Shown here in pieces: positions 1-7,372 of a stretch of 16,701 bases of DNA. A program made the translations under genes and the position numbers. The DNA comes from a bacterium (GTDB taxonomy: Bacteria > SM23-31 > JAUVVT01). The first letter of the stretch is position 1. Every line of letters starts with the position of its first letter. Below the pieces are notes generated by a model that was given only the letters and a program-made list of their open reading frames with translations, was not told the origin of the DNA and made no database searches. Where the stretch lies: assembly GCA_030616165.1 (NCBI GenBank), contig JAUWXV010000057.1:1-16701 (forward strand), read 5' to 3'.

Positions 1-281
1 GAAGAAAAAAAGCTTACCCTACAAATGTACTTTATCTTTCAACAGAATGTTCGAATAGAAACCACAGTGCAGCTTTCCCCTATAGTCTGCCAGAGTGGTT
101 CATTAAATTATTTACAAAAAAAAATGATATTGTTTTAGACCCTTTTGTAGGTTCAGGAACAACAACTATCGTAGCTAATAAGTTAGGACGTAAATATATA
201 GGAATAGATATCAATAAAGAATATTGTGAAATGGCAAAAAAGGAATTAAATAAATTTTTACAAGGATATTTAAATATATGA
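1..281 (+). CDS. DNA methyltransferase, C-terminal part (N4-cytosine/N6-adenine type)
   Basis: Partial gene entering from the left edge. The reading frame (first full codon at 3) gives about 92 residues ending in TGA at 279-281. It contains the AdoMet-binding motif I, DPFVGSGTT, followed by a GRKYIGIDI strand and EYCEMA. Upstream is a motif X-like stretch (NHSAAFPYSLPEWF). Motif I close to the C-terminus, so that the missing catalytic DPPY-type motif must lie before it, is the beta-class order typical of Type II amino-methyltransferases. The stop overlaps the ATG of the next gene (ATGA at 278-281), so the two are translationally coupled. The partner is a restriction endonuclease, which supports a role as the protective methylase of a Type II system. 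Target sequence and modified base cannot be read from this piece. Confidence 0.9.
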   Translation, partial: RKKAYPTNVLYLSTECSNRNHSAAFPYSLPEWFIKLFTKKNDIVLDPFVGSGTTTIVANKLGRKYIGIDINKEYCEMAKKELNKFLQGYLNI

Positions 282-1021
282 ATACTTCAAATCTGGATGA
301 AGTCGAGAATTATATTAGTAAAGAAATCATCACCTTTCATAAGGCAAAATTAAAATGTCTTGAACAACTTGACTTAAAAAAGATATTAAAGAAAAAAAAT
401 CCTTATCTTTTCAAAGCTAAGAATATCAATGTTGCTTCAGATTTAATTTGTGAATTGATGGATGCAGTTTTATCTGCTTCGGAAGAAAAAATCTTTGGAG
501 ATTTTTTAGAAAATTTAGCCATATTTGTCGCAAAAAAAATATATAATGGATGGAAATCTTCTTCTACAGGCGTTGATTTGGAACTCACAAAAGATGACAC
601 TCATTTTTTAGTTTCTGTTAAATCTGGCCCTAATTGGGGGAATAGTTCCCAACAAAAGAAACAAGAAACAGATTTTCAAAAAGCTATAGCAGTTTTAAAA
701 CAGTCTAGACATATAATAAATGTGCAGCCTATATTGGGTATCTGCTATGGTAAAACAAAAACTAAATATCTACGTGGATATATGAAGATAGTTGGTCAAA
801 ACTTTTGGCATTTTTTGAGCGGGAATAAGGAATTTTATACTGATATAATAGAACCTTTGGGTCATAAAGCAAGAGAGCATAATGAATACTTTAGAAAAAA
901 GAAGGATGTTATCATCAATATTTTTACTAAGGAATTCCTTAATAGTGACTTCTGTCAAAATGGTAATATTGACTGGAAAAAAGTAGTAGAATTTAATAGT
1001 GGTAATTTAAAAGATAAATAA
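278..1021 (+). CDS. PmeII-family Type II restriction endonuclease
   Basis: A 247-residue protein beginning within the stop of the methylase. I recognise the NPYLFKAKNIN-A...ASEEKIFGDFLE layout of the PmeII family of Type II restriction enzymes. A PD-(D/E)xK-like active site can be read: E78 in FGDFLE, D100 in GVDLEL, and S113-V-K115 followed by SGPNWGN, where K115 would be the catalytic lysine and S113 replaces the usual acidic residue. The enzyme would cut unmethylated DNA at the site protected by its coupled methyltransferase. The gene appears intact and is very AT-rich. It is followed directly by an inverted-repeat element, so the locus looks mobile. Recognition sequence is unknown. The family call is from memory of conserved motifs. 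The R-M assignment is strongly supported by the overlapping methylase. Confidence 0.8.
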   Translation: MNTSNLDEVENYISKEIITFHKAKLKCLEQLDLKKILKKKNPYLFKAKNINVASDLICELMDAVLSASEEKIFGDFLENLAIFVAKKIYNGWKSSSTGVDLELTKDDTHFLVSVKSGPNWGNSSQQKKQETDFQKAIAVLKQSRHIINVQPILGICYGKTKTKYLRGYMKIVGQNFWHFLSGNKEFYTDIIEPLGHKAREHNEYFRKKKDVIINIFTKEFLNSDFCQNGNIDWKKVVEFNSGNLKDK

Positions 1022-1032
1022 CATTAAAATTC

Positions 1033-1198
1033 CGAAAATTCAGGGACACATTACTTATTTCTTTACAATATAATTAAAAAAATATACATTTTCGTATAGT
1101 TCAATTTGCAAGTTCCTTGCACGCATGCTCTCACCAAAAAAACGGGGAAGAAAAATAGAAAATAAAAACAAAATAAGTATTCTGTCCCTGAATTTTCC
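1033..1198. mobile_element. MITE-like element with 28-bp terminal inverted repeats
   Basis: The left end (1033-1060) and the reverse complement of the right end (1198-1171) match at 25 of 28 positions. Both carry AAAATTCAGGGACA and end in ACTTATTT. The 166-bp interior is AT-rich and has no credible gene. The left half is repeated imperfectly at 1574-1640. GGGACA-ATACTTATT ends of this kind are, as I recall, associated with IS200/REP-associated (Y1) transposases, but no such transposase is present here, so it would be non-autonomous. I do not see an obvious target-site duplication. Confidence 0.7.
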
Positions 1199-1321
1199 AG
1201 TAATAAAAAATAGTTACACTTAAATGAAAAATTGTTAGTTTTCATTTAAAATATAGCAAAAAATCAAACTAAATTCATATTTGATTTTAATATGGGGAAT
1301 ATCGAATATAGGAGGTTTTCT

Positions 1322-1612
1322 ATGATACACCTTCCAGAAATTTGGGATATAATACAAACACATATTCCAAGGGGACGTTGGATTTCAATAGTTGAAATTT
1401 ATCAAATAGTAGAACATCATGGGAATTTGGAAAACGACGATTTACAGCCTCAGTCACCTTCTTCAAATATTCCTAAATGGAAACGAAATGTAAGAAATGT
1501 TCTTCAATATCGCAAAGATCGCAAAGGAACTGGGGAGATTCAATGGGATGGAGATGCGAATTATCTTTTGCCAAAAATTCGGGGACACAATACTTATTTC
1601 TTGACAATATAA
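1322..1612 (+). CDS. Short winged-helix-like protein, probably a truncated restriction-associated protein
   Basis: A 96-residue ORF. The start at 1322 is chosen over an in-frame ATG at 1292 because AGGAGG at 1310-1315 sits six bases before it. The core (MIHLPEIWDII..IPRGRW, then NIPKWKRNVRNVLQYRK and GEIQWDG) resembles the N-terminal DNA-binding-like domain seen in front of HNH or Mrr-type restriction proteins. The last dozen residues (KIRGHNTYFLTI) are encoded by the repeat at 1574-1640, so the natural C-terminus has been replaced by repeat sequence. It follows the endonuclease in the same direction and may be a degraded third part of the R-M locus. Function is not established. Confidence 0.5.
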   Translation: MIHLPEIWDIIQTHIPRGRWISIVEIYQIVEHHGNLENDDLQPQSPSSNIPKWKRNVRNVLQYRKDRKGTGEIQWDGDANYLLPKIRGHNTYFLTI

Positions 1613-1640
1613 TCAAAAAATCATACATTTTAGCATAGCA
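1574..1640 (+). repeat. Half-copy of the MITE-like element
   Basis: This stretch is a diverged direct copy of 1035-1102. Both carry AAAATTC-GGGACACA, ACTTATTTCTT-ACAATATAAT and ATACATTTT in the same order. Only the left half is present, and it encodes the end of the preceding short ORF, including its stop codon. Confidence 0.7.
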
Positions 1641-1702
1641 CGATTGTAAAGGCTCATCAACATTATACACTCAGTTCAAAATTCTTGTCCTAATTCCTAA
1701 TT

Positions 1703-1763
1703 CGTCATTCGTAAATCGTCATTCGTAATTCTCTCGCCTCTGTGCATCTCTGCACCCTCTGTG
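1703..1763. repeat. Degenerate intergenic direct repeats
   Basis: CGTCATTCGTAA occurs twice with a 14-base period. It is followed by a CTCTGTGCA / CTCTGCAC / CTCTGTG series. The reverse complement of the second part resembles 10393-10420, suggesting a dispersed, decayed repeat family. Confidence 0.55.
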
Positions 1764-1786
1764 TTTTAAAATAATTAAAATTTTCC

Positions 1787-1849
1787 TTGACTTTACTCAA
1801 TTAATCTGTTATATTATAATATAACAAAAATTAGCAATATTATAATATA
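1787..1849 (+). promoter_or_regulatory. Orphan promoter overlapped by an 18-bp palindrome
   Basis: TTGACT at 1787-1792 and TATATT at 1810-1815 (17-base spacer) form a sigma-70-like promoter. A perfect palindrome, GTTATATTATAATATAAC, spans 1808-1825 and covers the -10 box. Its core ATATTATAATATA recurs at 1837-1849, giving two operator-like sites 26 bases apart. Such layouts are typical of autoregulated toxin-antitoxin or R-M controller genes, but no gene follows on this strand. AT-rich composition lowers the weight of the match. Confidence 0.4.
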
Positions 1850-2022
1850 TACCAACGCTAATAATTTTTAAATGAAAAATGCCCTTTTTTTCGAATAAAT
1901 ATTTGCTTTAACCCTTGAAATTAAATAAGTTAACCCTGGCACAAAATTCCCAAAAATCCTCATATATGGGAAAAATGGGAATTTTGGGAAAAAATTCCCA
2001 CAAAAATGTAGTAAAATTTCCC

Positions 2023-2070
2023 AAAAAAAAAGTGCCTCCAAAAAAGAGGCGCTTATTTTATTATTTTTTC
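2023..2070. terminator. Bidirectional rho-independent terminator
   Basis: AAGTGCCTC (2030-2038) pairs with GAGGCGCTT (2046-2054) with one wobble pair. On the - strand the stem is followed by a run of eight or more Ts (complement of 2023-2030). On the + strand it is followed by a T-rich tract (2055-2070). It terminates the aldo/keto-reductase-like gene from the right. A second small hairpin (GAAGGTG / CACCTTC, 2081-2099) lies just after that gene's stop. Confidence 0.75.
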
Positions 2071-2107
2071 TACCACTTGCGAAGGTGTTATTCACCTTCA
2101 CCATTAT

Positions 2108-3031
2108 TTACGCTCTCCATGGACGTTCTCTTTTGAAACTATCTGATAATGCTCTTTTTGCAATAATTACATCTTCTTTAACCTGAAAATCAAACATTCC
2201 TACACATATAAAATCTGCACCATTGTTAAAAGAATATTTAAAACCTTCTCTCGGATTTACCACTCCTGCACCTAAAACCTTGTAAGCAATCCACGGCTTG
2301 TTCACTTTTTTCATAAATTCAACTGTTTTTTGAGGAGTAGCGGAATTATAATCCACATTATTTAAAGTTTTGAAATAAAAATCGGGTTCTATTCCCTCTT
2401 TTTCGATTGCAACAGGCACTTCTAATAAATGGCCACCTACTCCTGATATTAATCCATTCTCTTTAATAAATGAGACAACTTTTCCGAGCAGGTCAACATG
2501 ACCATTTTTGAAAAAATCATCTCCAATACCGCCCTGCATAAATGCCCCAATGGCACCATTATCAATAGCCATTTTTATATTACTTGTTAAATCATTTTCT
2601 CTCGGATAGGTTTGTGCAATCCATTGTATCTTTCCGCCTAATATCTTCCAATATTTATTGAGAATTCTGATTGTATCGTTATCAGTTCTTAATATGGCTG
2701 TATTTATTCCGTTTTCTTCACATATCTGCAGAGTTTCAATAACTTTTTCATCGGTGAAATAGTGTTCCAGCAGGGAAGATACATAAATCAAATCTCTGCT
2801 GTGGGCAAATCCGCTGATTAGATTGCCACCACAAATCAGTCTGCTAATCTGAAACTTGCCAATTTTTCCCTTTTGTAAACCTGTAATAGAACCCTCTGGC
2901 ACTTGGATAATTGGTCTTCTTGTTGTTCTTGCTAATAAAGCTTTATCTTCAAAACTTAATCCTGCAGCAGCTCCCACGGACATAATAATAGAATTTTTTA
3001 AAAATTCACGGCGATTTGAATATTTTGACAT
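2108..3031 (-). CDS. Tat-exported aldo/keto-reductase-like TIM-barrel protein
   Basis: A 307-residue protein with a twin-arginine leader: NRREFLKNS at 6-14 followed by a hydrophobic SVGAAAGLS stretch. The body opens with KIGKFQISRLICGGN (55-69), the usual entry strand of aldo/keto-reductase-like barrels. It continues with repeated strand/helix units (VIETLQICEENGINTAILR, VGGHLLEVPVAIEK, KPWIAYKVLGAGVV, GADFICVGMF). I do not see the full Asp-Tyr-Lys-His catalytic set of true aldo/keto reductases, so the reaction is unclear. Start is supported by AAAGG upstream (3037-3043 on +). It is transcribed away from the tct operon and ends at a strong terminator. Export suggests a periplasmic role, perhaps linked to the sugar-acid genes nearby (inference). 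Confidence 0.65.
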   Translation of the reverse strand: MSKYSNRREFLKNSIIMSVGAAAGLSFEDKALLARTTRRPIIQVPEGSITGLQKGKIGKFQISRLICGGNLISGFAHSRDLIYVSSLLEHYFTDEKVIETLQICEENGINTAILRTDNDTIRILNKYWKILGGKIQWIAQTYPRENDLTSNIKMAIDNGAIGAFMQGGIGDDFFKNGHVDLLGKVVSFIKENGLISGVGGHLLEVPVAIEKEGIEPDFYFKTLNNVDYNSATPQKTVEFMKKVNKPWIAYKVLGAGVVNPREGFKYSFNNGADFICVGMFDFQVKEDVIIAKRALSDSFKRERPWRA

Positions 3032-3329
3032 GATTTACCTTTCTTTAATTAAGTTTTTATATTGAAAACTCTTAAAACTACATTTTTTAATATATTTAAT
3101 ATAGTATCTATTTTCAAGTATTTTTTAAATTTATATTAATTATAGTAATAATTAAAACCAATAATCTTCGGTAAAAACCACAACTTATTTCTAATTATCA
3201 AAGTCTCATTTTAAATTAAATAGGATAAAACAAAAGCAACTTTGTTTTTTATTTTGAAAATTATGAAAATATTGTTAAATTAATTTAAAAAATTTCAGAA
3301 GAGTATAAATTTTTTAAAAGGTATAAATT
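3032..3329. other. AT-rich divergent intergenic region
   Basis: This 298-base spacer separates the divergent Tat-exported gene and tctC, so both promoters should lie here. It is almost pure A/T. TATAAA at 3304-3309 is a possible -10 for tctC, but I find no convincing -35 at the right distance. No gene or clear operator is seen. Confidence 0.5.
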
Positions 3330-4295
3330 GTGAAAAAAATAAATTTTATATTTTTCCTTATTATTTTATTTAACACTTTATTGTTGAATAATATTACTTC
3401 AGGGCAGGAATTTCCCAGACGTAAGATAGAGATTTTGGTTCCCTGGGCGGCAGGAGGTGGAACAGACCTCACTGCGAGATTAGTGGCAGATTTAAGTAGT
3501 AAAGTTTTTGGAGTTCCATTTTATGTTACCAATAGAACTGGGGGGAGGGGAGTAGTCGGATTTTATTCAGGGGCGCGTGCTAAACCTGATGGTTATACAG
3601 TTACTACTTTAACCGTTGAAATAGTTACCATTTCTCATTTAGGGCTTGCGAATGTATCTCATAAGGATTTTACTCCGATTATGCTGTATAATCATGATCC
3701 TGCGGCACTTTCGGTTAGAGCTGATTCACCATATAAGAATTTAAAGGAATTTATTGAAGATGCAATGAGAAGGCCCAATAAAATAAAGGTTGGCAATTCT
3801 GGAACGGGAAATATCTGGCATCTGGCAGCTGCCGGGTTTGAGCAGAAAACTGGTATAGAATTAGCTCATATCCCTTATAACGGAGCTGCTCCTGCTATTA
3901 AAGCGGTTCTCAGCGGGGAGATTGAGGCAACTACAGCCAGTGCAGTAGAGGTATATCCACAGGCTGAAGGAGGTAAAATGAGGGTTTTGGCAATTTTCGG
4001 TGATAAAAGGTTGAATTTTCTTCCCGATGTTCCCACTTTAAAAGAACTCGGAATAGATTTTACAACTGAATCATGGAGGGGATTAGGAGTTCCTAAAAAT
4101 ACTCCTGAGGAAATAATCGATATTCTCCATAAAGGATTTAAAAAGGTTTATGAATCTGAAGAATTTCAGAATTTTATGAAAAAAAGAGGATTCGGAGTGA
4201 TTTACAAAGCTTCTGAAGATTTCAGAATTTTTATGGATGAGCAGTTCGATGAGTTTGGTAAAATAATAAAGAATCTCGGAATATCAAATAAATAA
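3330..4295 (+). CDS. tctC: Tripartite tricarboxylate transporter substrate-binding protein (TctC/BUG family)
   Basis: A 321-residue periplasmic binding protein with a signal peptide (about 1-25, ending near SGQ). Family hallmarks are ILVPWAAGGGTDLTAR (35-50), NRTGGRGVVGF (68-78), AKPDGYT (84-90), and later FLPDVPTLKELG. The start codon is GTG at 3330, with AAAAGG at 3316-3321 eight bases upstream. BUG proteins capture carboxylates in the periplasm and deliver them to the TctAB membrane complex. The tctB start lies one base after this gene's stop, so the three form one operon. The ligand cannot be read from sequence. Given the flanking dehydratases, a sugar acid is a reasonable guess rather than citrate. 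Confidence 0.92.
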   Translation: MKKINFIFFLIILFNTLLLNNITSGQEFPRRKIEILVPWAAGGGTDLTARLVADLSSKVFGVPFYVTNRTGGRGVVGFYSGARAKPDGYTVTTLTVEIVTISHLGLANVSHKDFTPIMLYNHDPAALSVRADSPYKNLKEFIEDAMRRPNKIKVGNSGTGNIWHLAAAGFEQKTGIELAHIPYNGAAPAIKAVLSGEIEATTASAVEVYPQAEGGKMRVLAIFGDKRLNFLPDVPTLKELGIDFTTESWRGLGVPKNTPEEIIDILHKGFKKVYESEEFQNFMKKRGFGVIYKASEDFRIFMDEQFDEFGKIIKNLGISNK

Positions 4296-4296
4296 A

Positions 4297-4746
4297 ATGA
4301 AAATTAAAAATACTCACCTTATTTCAGCGATTTTATTGATAGTTTTCAGTTTACTTGTTTATTATGCTGCATTAGATTACCCTCCATCTCTTGAAGGAGC
4401 GGAGCCGGGTCCTGCATTTTTCCCCAAAATTATTGCTGTATCTCTTATTATTCTGGCTCTCGGACTAATTATTACAGGTTATAATGATAAATCGACAGAG
4501 CCAAAATCAAAGTTTCTAATCTTTGATTCATTACTGATGAAAAGAGTATCTATAGTTTTGATTACAGTCGTATTTATTCTAATAATCCCTTTTGCAGGAT
4601 TTATGATAAGTTCAATGCTTTATATTTTTACATTTATGAAGATTGTAAAAACGAAAGGATACTTAATTCCTATTTTTATTTCAGTTGCTGTTTCCATAAT
4701 ACTAACATACACATTTAAAGAATTTCTTTATGTTCAATTACCTTAG
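4297..4746 (+). CDS. tctB: Tripartite tricarboxylate transporter small membrane subunit (TctB)
   Basis: A 149-residue protein with four predicted membrane segments (about 8-28, 44-62, 83-105 and 118-140). The GAEPGPAFFPKIIAVSLIILAL stretch between segments one and two is characteristic of TctB. It starts one base after the tctC stop and ends 18 bases before tctA. TctB is the poorly conserved small subunit that works with TctA in sodium- or proton-driven uptake of carboxylates. The assignment rests on size, topology and gene order between C and A. Confidence 0.88.
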   Translation: MKIKNTHLISAILLIVFSLLVYYAALDYPPSLEGAEPGPAFFPKIIAVSLIILALGLIITGYNDKSTEPKSKFLIFDSLLMKRVSIVLITVVFILIIPFAGFMISSMLYIFTFMKIVKTKGYLIPIFISVAVSIILTYTFKEFLYVQLP

Positions 4747-4764
4747 CAGAGAAGGGATATTTTG

Positions 4765-6243
4765 ATGATTGAAGGTATATCGAACTCACTTCCGCTGGTA
4801 TTTTCGTTTAATTCTATTTTAATGATGAGCATAGGTTCATTGGTTGGGATAATTATGGGAGCACTTCCTGGGATGACTGCCACAATGACCATTGCTATAC
4901 TTGTATCGTTTACCTTCGGTATGCAGCCTCTACCCGGAATGATGCTGCTTTTAGGTATATATGGGGGTGCCCTTTATGGCGGTTCTATGCCCGCTATATT
5001 GATCAGGACTCCGGGAACTCCTTCGGCAGCGGCGACTGTATATGATGGATATCCTATGTCTTTGCGAGGCGAAGCCGGCCTGGCAATTGGAGTTTCAACA
5101 TTTTCTTCATTTTTTGGGGGGATTATCGGGCTGACAATTGCTCTGTTTGTTTCTTCTTGGGTTGCTAAATTTGCATTGAGATTTGGTTCAGCAGAATACT
5201 TTGCTCTTGCTATATTCGGTTTGTCCATTATTGCAAATATCTCTGAAGGAGCAGTAATAAAGGGATTCATAGCGGGTATTTTAGGATTCTTTTTATCCAT
5301 CGTGGGATTAGACCCTATTCAGGGGTATCCAAGGTTTACCTTTGGTTCTGCAGAACTGTTAGGCGGAGTAGAATTTATACCTGTAATGATTGGTCTTTTT
5401 GGGTTTTCTGAGGGATTAACTGTAATGGAGAAAATACTCGCAAAATATAGATCAACCCAAAAACTTAGCGGTATTATTCCTTCATTTGCAAAATTAAAAA
5501 AGATATTTCCAACGATTCTGGGTTCATCGGTAGTTGGGATGTTCGTCGGAAGTCTTCCCGGGGCTGGAGGAGATATTGCTGCATTTGTTGCATACAATGA
5601 GAGTAAAAGATGGTCGAAAGATAAAGATACATTTGGCAAAGGTAATATTAAGGGAGTTGCTGCTGCAGAATCGGGAAATAAAGGCTGTACTGCCGGTGCA
5701 CTAATTCCTACTTTGACTTTAGGAATCCCCGGAGATTCCGTAACTGCGATTCTCATTGGGGCATTAATGGTTCATGGTCTTCAGCCGGGTCCACTTTTCT
5801 TTGAAAAAAATCCAGAACTTGCTTATGGATTTTTTATTGGATTTATGGTTGTTTACTGTCTAATACTTATTTTTGGATTACTTGGCGCAGGATTGTGGAT
5901 AAGATTGATTTCTACCCCGGCGAACTTTCTATGGCCCATTATTTTTGTTCTCTGTGTTATTGGTTCGTTTTCTATGAGGAATTCAATTGTTGATGTATGG
6001 ATTATGCTTGGTTCAGGAATTCTTGGCTATTTTATGAGAAAAGATGGTTATCCCTTGGCTCCTATAGTTCTTGGTATTATTCTGGGTCCTATTGCAGAAT
6101 CAAATTTAAGAAGAGCAATGATCATTTCTGGAGGAAACCTCGATTTCCTATATACTCGTTTAATTACTCTGTTTCTCATTATTGCTTCTTTTATATCGAT
6201 CGTAATGCCGATTATTAGAACACATATAAAAAAAGCAGGTTGA
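4765..6243 (+). CDS. tctA: Tripartite tricarboxylate transporter large membrane subunit (TctA)
   Basis: A polytopic protein of about 492 residues. ATG at 4765 is preferred over TTG at 4762 because GAAGGG at 4751-4756 is then eight bases upstream. Numbered from the TTG, TctA signatures are GALPGMTATM (33-42), GGALYGGSMPAILIRTPGTP (68-87), GSLPGAGGD (263-271) and GIPGDSVTAILIG (321-333). These are the two glycine/proline-rich repeats that line the transport path. Length is normal for the family. It is the last gene of tctCBA. A 7-bp inverted repeat lies just after the stop, before the rraA-like gene. Confidence 0.93.
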   Translation: MIEGISNSLPLVFSFNSILMMSIGSLVGIIMGALPGMTATMTIAILVSFTFGMQPLPGMMLLLGIYGGALYGGSMPAILIRTPGTPSAAATVYDGYPMSLRGEAGLAIGVSTFSSFFGGIIGLTIALFVSSWVAKFALRFGSAEYFALAIFGLSIIANISEGAVIKGFIAGILGFFLSIVGLDPIQGYPRFTFGSAELLGGVEFIPVMIGLFGFSEGLTVMEKILAKYRSTQKLSGIIPSFAKLKKIFPTILGSSVVGMFVGSLPGAGGDIAAFVAYNESKRWSKDKDTFGKGNIKGVAAAESGNKGCTAGALIPTLTLGIPGDSVTAILIGALMVHGLQPGPLFFEKNPELAYGFFIGFMVVYCLILIFGLLGAGLWIRLISTPANFLWPIIFVLCVIGSFSMRNSIVDVWIMLGSGILGYFMRKDGYPLAPIVLGIILGPIAESNLRRAMIISGGNLDFLYTRLITLFLIIASFISIVMPIIRTHIKKAG

Positions 6244-6251
6244 AGTCCTGA

Positions 6252-6277
6252 CTGAATAATTTATCTTTTGTATTCAG
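6252..6277 (+). other. Intercistronic stem-loop
   Basis: CTGAATA (6252-6258) and TATTCAG (6271-6277) form a perfect 7-bp stem with a 12-base loop between tctA and the rraA-like gene. No T-run follows, so it is more likely an mRNA-stabilising or processing structure than a terminator. Confidence 0.4.
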
Positions 6278-6320
6278 AAGTGTAAATAAATTTAAATTAC
6301 ATTTTTAATAAAAAATCATT

Positions 6321-6326
6321 AGGAGG
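6321..6326 (+). promoter_or_regulatory. Strong ribosome binding site
   Basis: AGGAGG six bases before the ATG at 6333 fixes the start of the rraA-like gene, and with it the N-terminal signal peptide. Confidence 0.75.
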
Positions 6327-6332
6327 TTTAAT

Positions 6333-7250
6333 ATGTCATTTAAAAAAGTGATGTTAAAAGCAACAAATCTAACTGTCTTACTTTTAGTTGCTGTTCCTAT
6401 AATTATTTTTTATTCAGAGTCTTATTGTCAACCGGGAGTTTTTCGAAAAGATGCCCTTATAGAATATACCCCGATGTACAAAGCTGACAGGTTTTTTGAT
6501 GGACGCCCCAGAGTTCCGGATGATATTCTTGAGCGGATGAAAGAAGTAACCATTGAGGAGGCATGGGGTGTCCTTGGCAGGTATGGTTTCAACCATCAAT
6601 TTGAGGGAAACTGGCAGATTCTCAATCCTGAAAGAAAACTTGTTGGTCGTGCTGTAACCTGTGTTTTTATGCCTATCAGACCTGATATAATCGATGTAAT
6701 AAATGAAAGGGGTAAAGCTGATAATCGAAAAGGCAGTGGTCAAAATTCATGGGTTATAGATACACTTCTTCCCAATGATGTTATTGTGGTTGACCTGTTC
6801 GGTAAGATTGTAGATGGAACCTTTGCCGGAGATAACCTTGCAACATCCATATATACAAAAACCAAAACAGGTATGGTCATTGACGGTTCTGTTCGTGACC
6901 TTGAGGGAATTCTGCCTATATCGGATTTTACTACTTATATTCGGGGGGTTCATCCTTCATTCTTGAAAGATGTTATGCTGATGGGAATAAATGTACCTGT
7001 TCAAATTGGAGAAGTGACTGTTATGCCGGGAGATATTGTACTCGGAACACCAGAAGGGATAATATTTATTCCTCCACATCTGGCTCAACAGGTGGTTGAA
7101 TCCTCTGAACGTGTTCGTTTAAGAGATGAATTTGGACATCAGAGATTGAAAGAAGGGAAATATACCCCGGGACAAATAGATGGAAGATGGACTCCGGAGA
7201 TTAATAAAGATTTCCAGGAATGGCTGAAAAAACGTCAGGAAAAACGTTAA
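6333..7250 (+). CDS. Exported RraA-like / HMG-aldolase-fold protein
   Basis: A 305-residue protein. Residues 1-32 form a hydrophobic signal peptide or anchor (TVLLLVAVPIIIFYSESYC). The RraA/dimethylmenaquinone-methyltransferase-like domain lies at about 65-265. It carries the metal/pyruvate site G166-D167-N-L-A and DGSVRD with R188-D189, and ends with VMPGDIV and EGIIFIPP. Relatives include 4-hydroxy-4-methyl-2-oxoglutarate aldolases and oxaloacetate decarboxylases, which act on 2-keto acids. Those enzymes are usually cytoplasmic and shorter, so the signal peptide is unusual. It follows tctA by 89 bases on the same strand and may belong to that transcription unit. A role in keto- or sugar-acid metabolism outside the cytoplasm is inference; the substrate is unknown. 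Confidence 0.8.
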   Translation: MSFKKVMLKATNLTVLLLVAVPIIIFYSESYCQPGVFRKDALIEYTPMYKADRFFDGRPRVPDDILERMKEVTIEEAWGVLGRYGFNHQFEGNWQILNPERKLVGRAVTCVFMPIRPDIIDVINERGKADNRKGSGQNSWVIDTLLPNDVIVVDLFGKIVDGTFAGDNLATSIYTKTKTGMVIDGSVRDLEGILPISDFTTYIRGVHPSFLKDVMLMGINVPVQIGEVTVMPGDIVLGTPEGIIFIPPHLAQQVVESSERVRLRDEFGHQRLKEGKYTPGQIDGRWTPEINKDFQEWLKKRQEKR

Positions 7251-7323
7251 TTTTTAGAACGTTCTATTTTTATATTAGATTATTTTAGAGTCACATTGCC
7301 ATACGTCTCTACTAAAGTATTAA

Positions 7324-7369
7324 GCAAAGGAAGCACCGATAATCTTCTATGCTTCCTCTGCTCATTTTT
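7324..7369 (+). terminator. Rho-independent terminator after the rraA-like gene
   Basis: GCAAAGGAAGCA (7324-7335) pairs with TGCTTCCTCTGC (7350-7361) at 11 of 12 positions and is followed by TCATTTTTT. It lies between convergent genes. A weaker AACGTT/AACGTT hairpin with a T-rich tail (7243-7271) directly overlaps the rraA-like stop. Confidence 0.7.
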
Positions 7370-7372
7370 TAT

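Larger units (their letters stand above)
1613..2029. other. Gene-free repeat-rich spacer
   Basis: No credible gene is seen. The spacer holds the repeat tail, a 12-base direct repeat at 1703-1714 and 1717-1728 (CGTCATTCGTAA), CTCTGTG-type repeats at about 1735-1763, an orphan promoter with palindrome at 1787-1849, and a cluster of short inverted repeats at 1942-2022. ORFs here are low-complexity shadows of these repeats. Confidence 0.7.

Noticed and set aside
1703-1763. Possible small CRISPR-like array
   Set aside because: Only two exact 12-base copies with a 2-base gap, no spacers of even size and no cas genes.
1868-2104. 78-residue - strand ORF
   Set aside because: It runs through the inverted-repeat cluster and terminator, is low-complexity, and has no convincing start signal.
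5319-5756. 145-residue ORF opposite tctA
   Set aside because: A shadow of the well-conserved tctA gene with a proline/serine-rich antisense translation.
7255-7266. TAGAACGTTCTA palindrome as an operator
   Set aside because: It sits directly after a stop codon between convergent genes. It is better explained as part of terminator-like hairpins.
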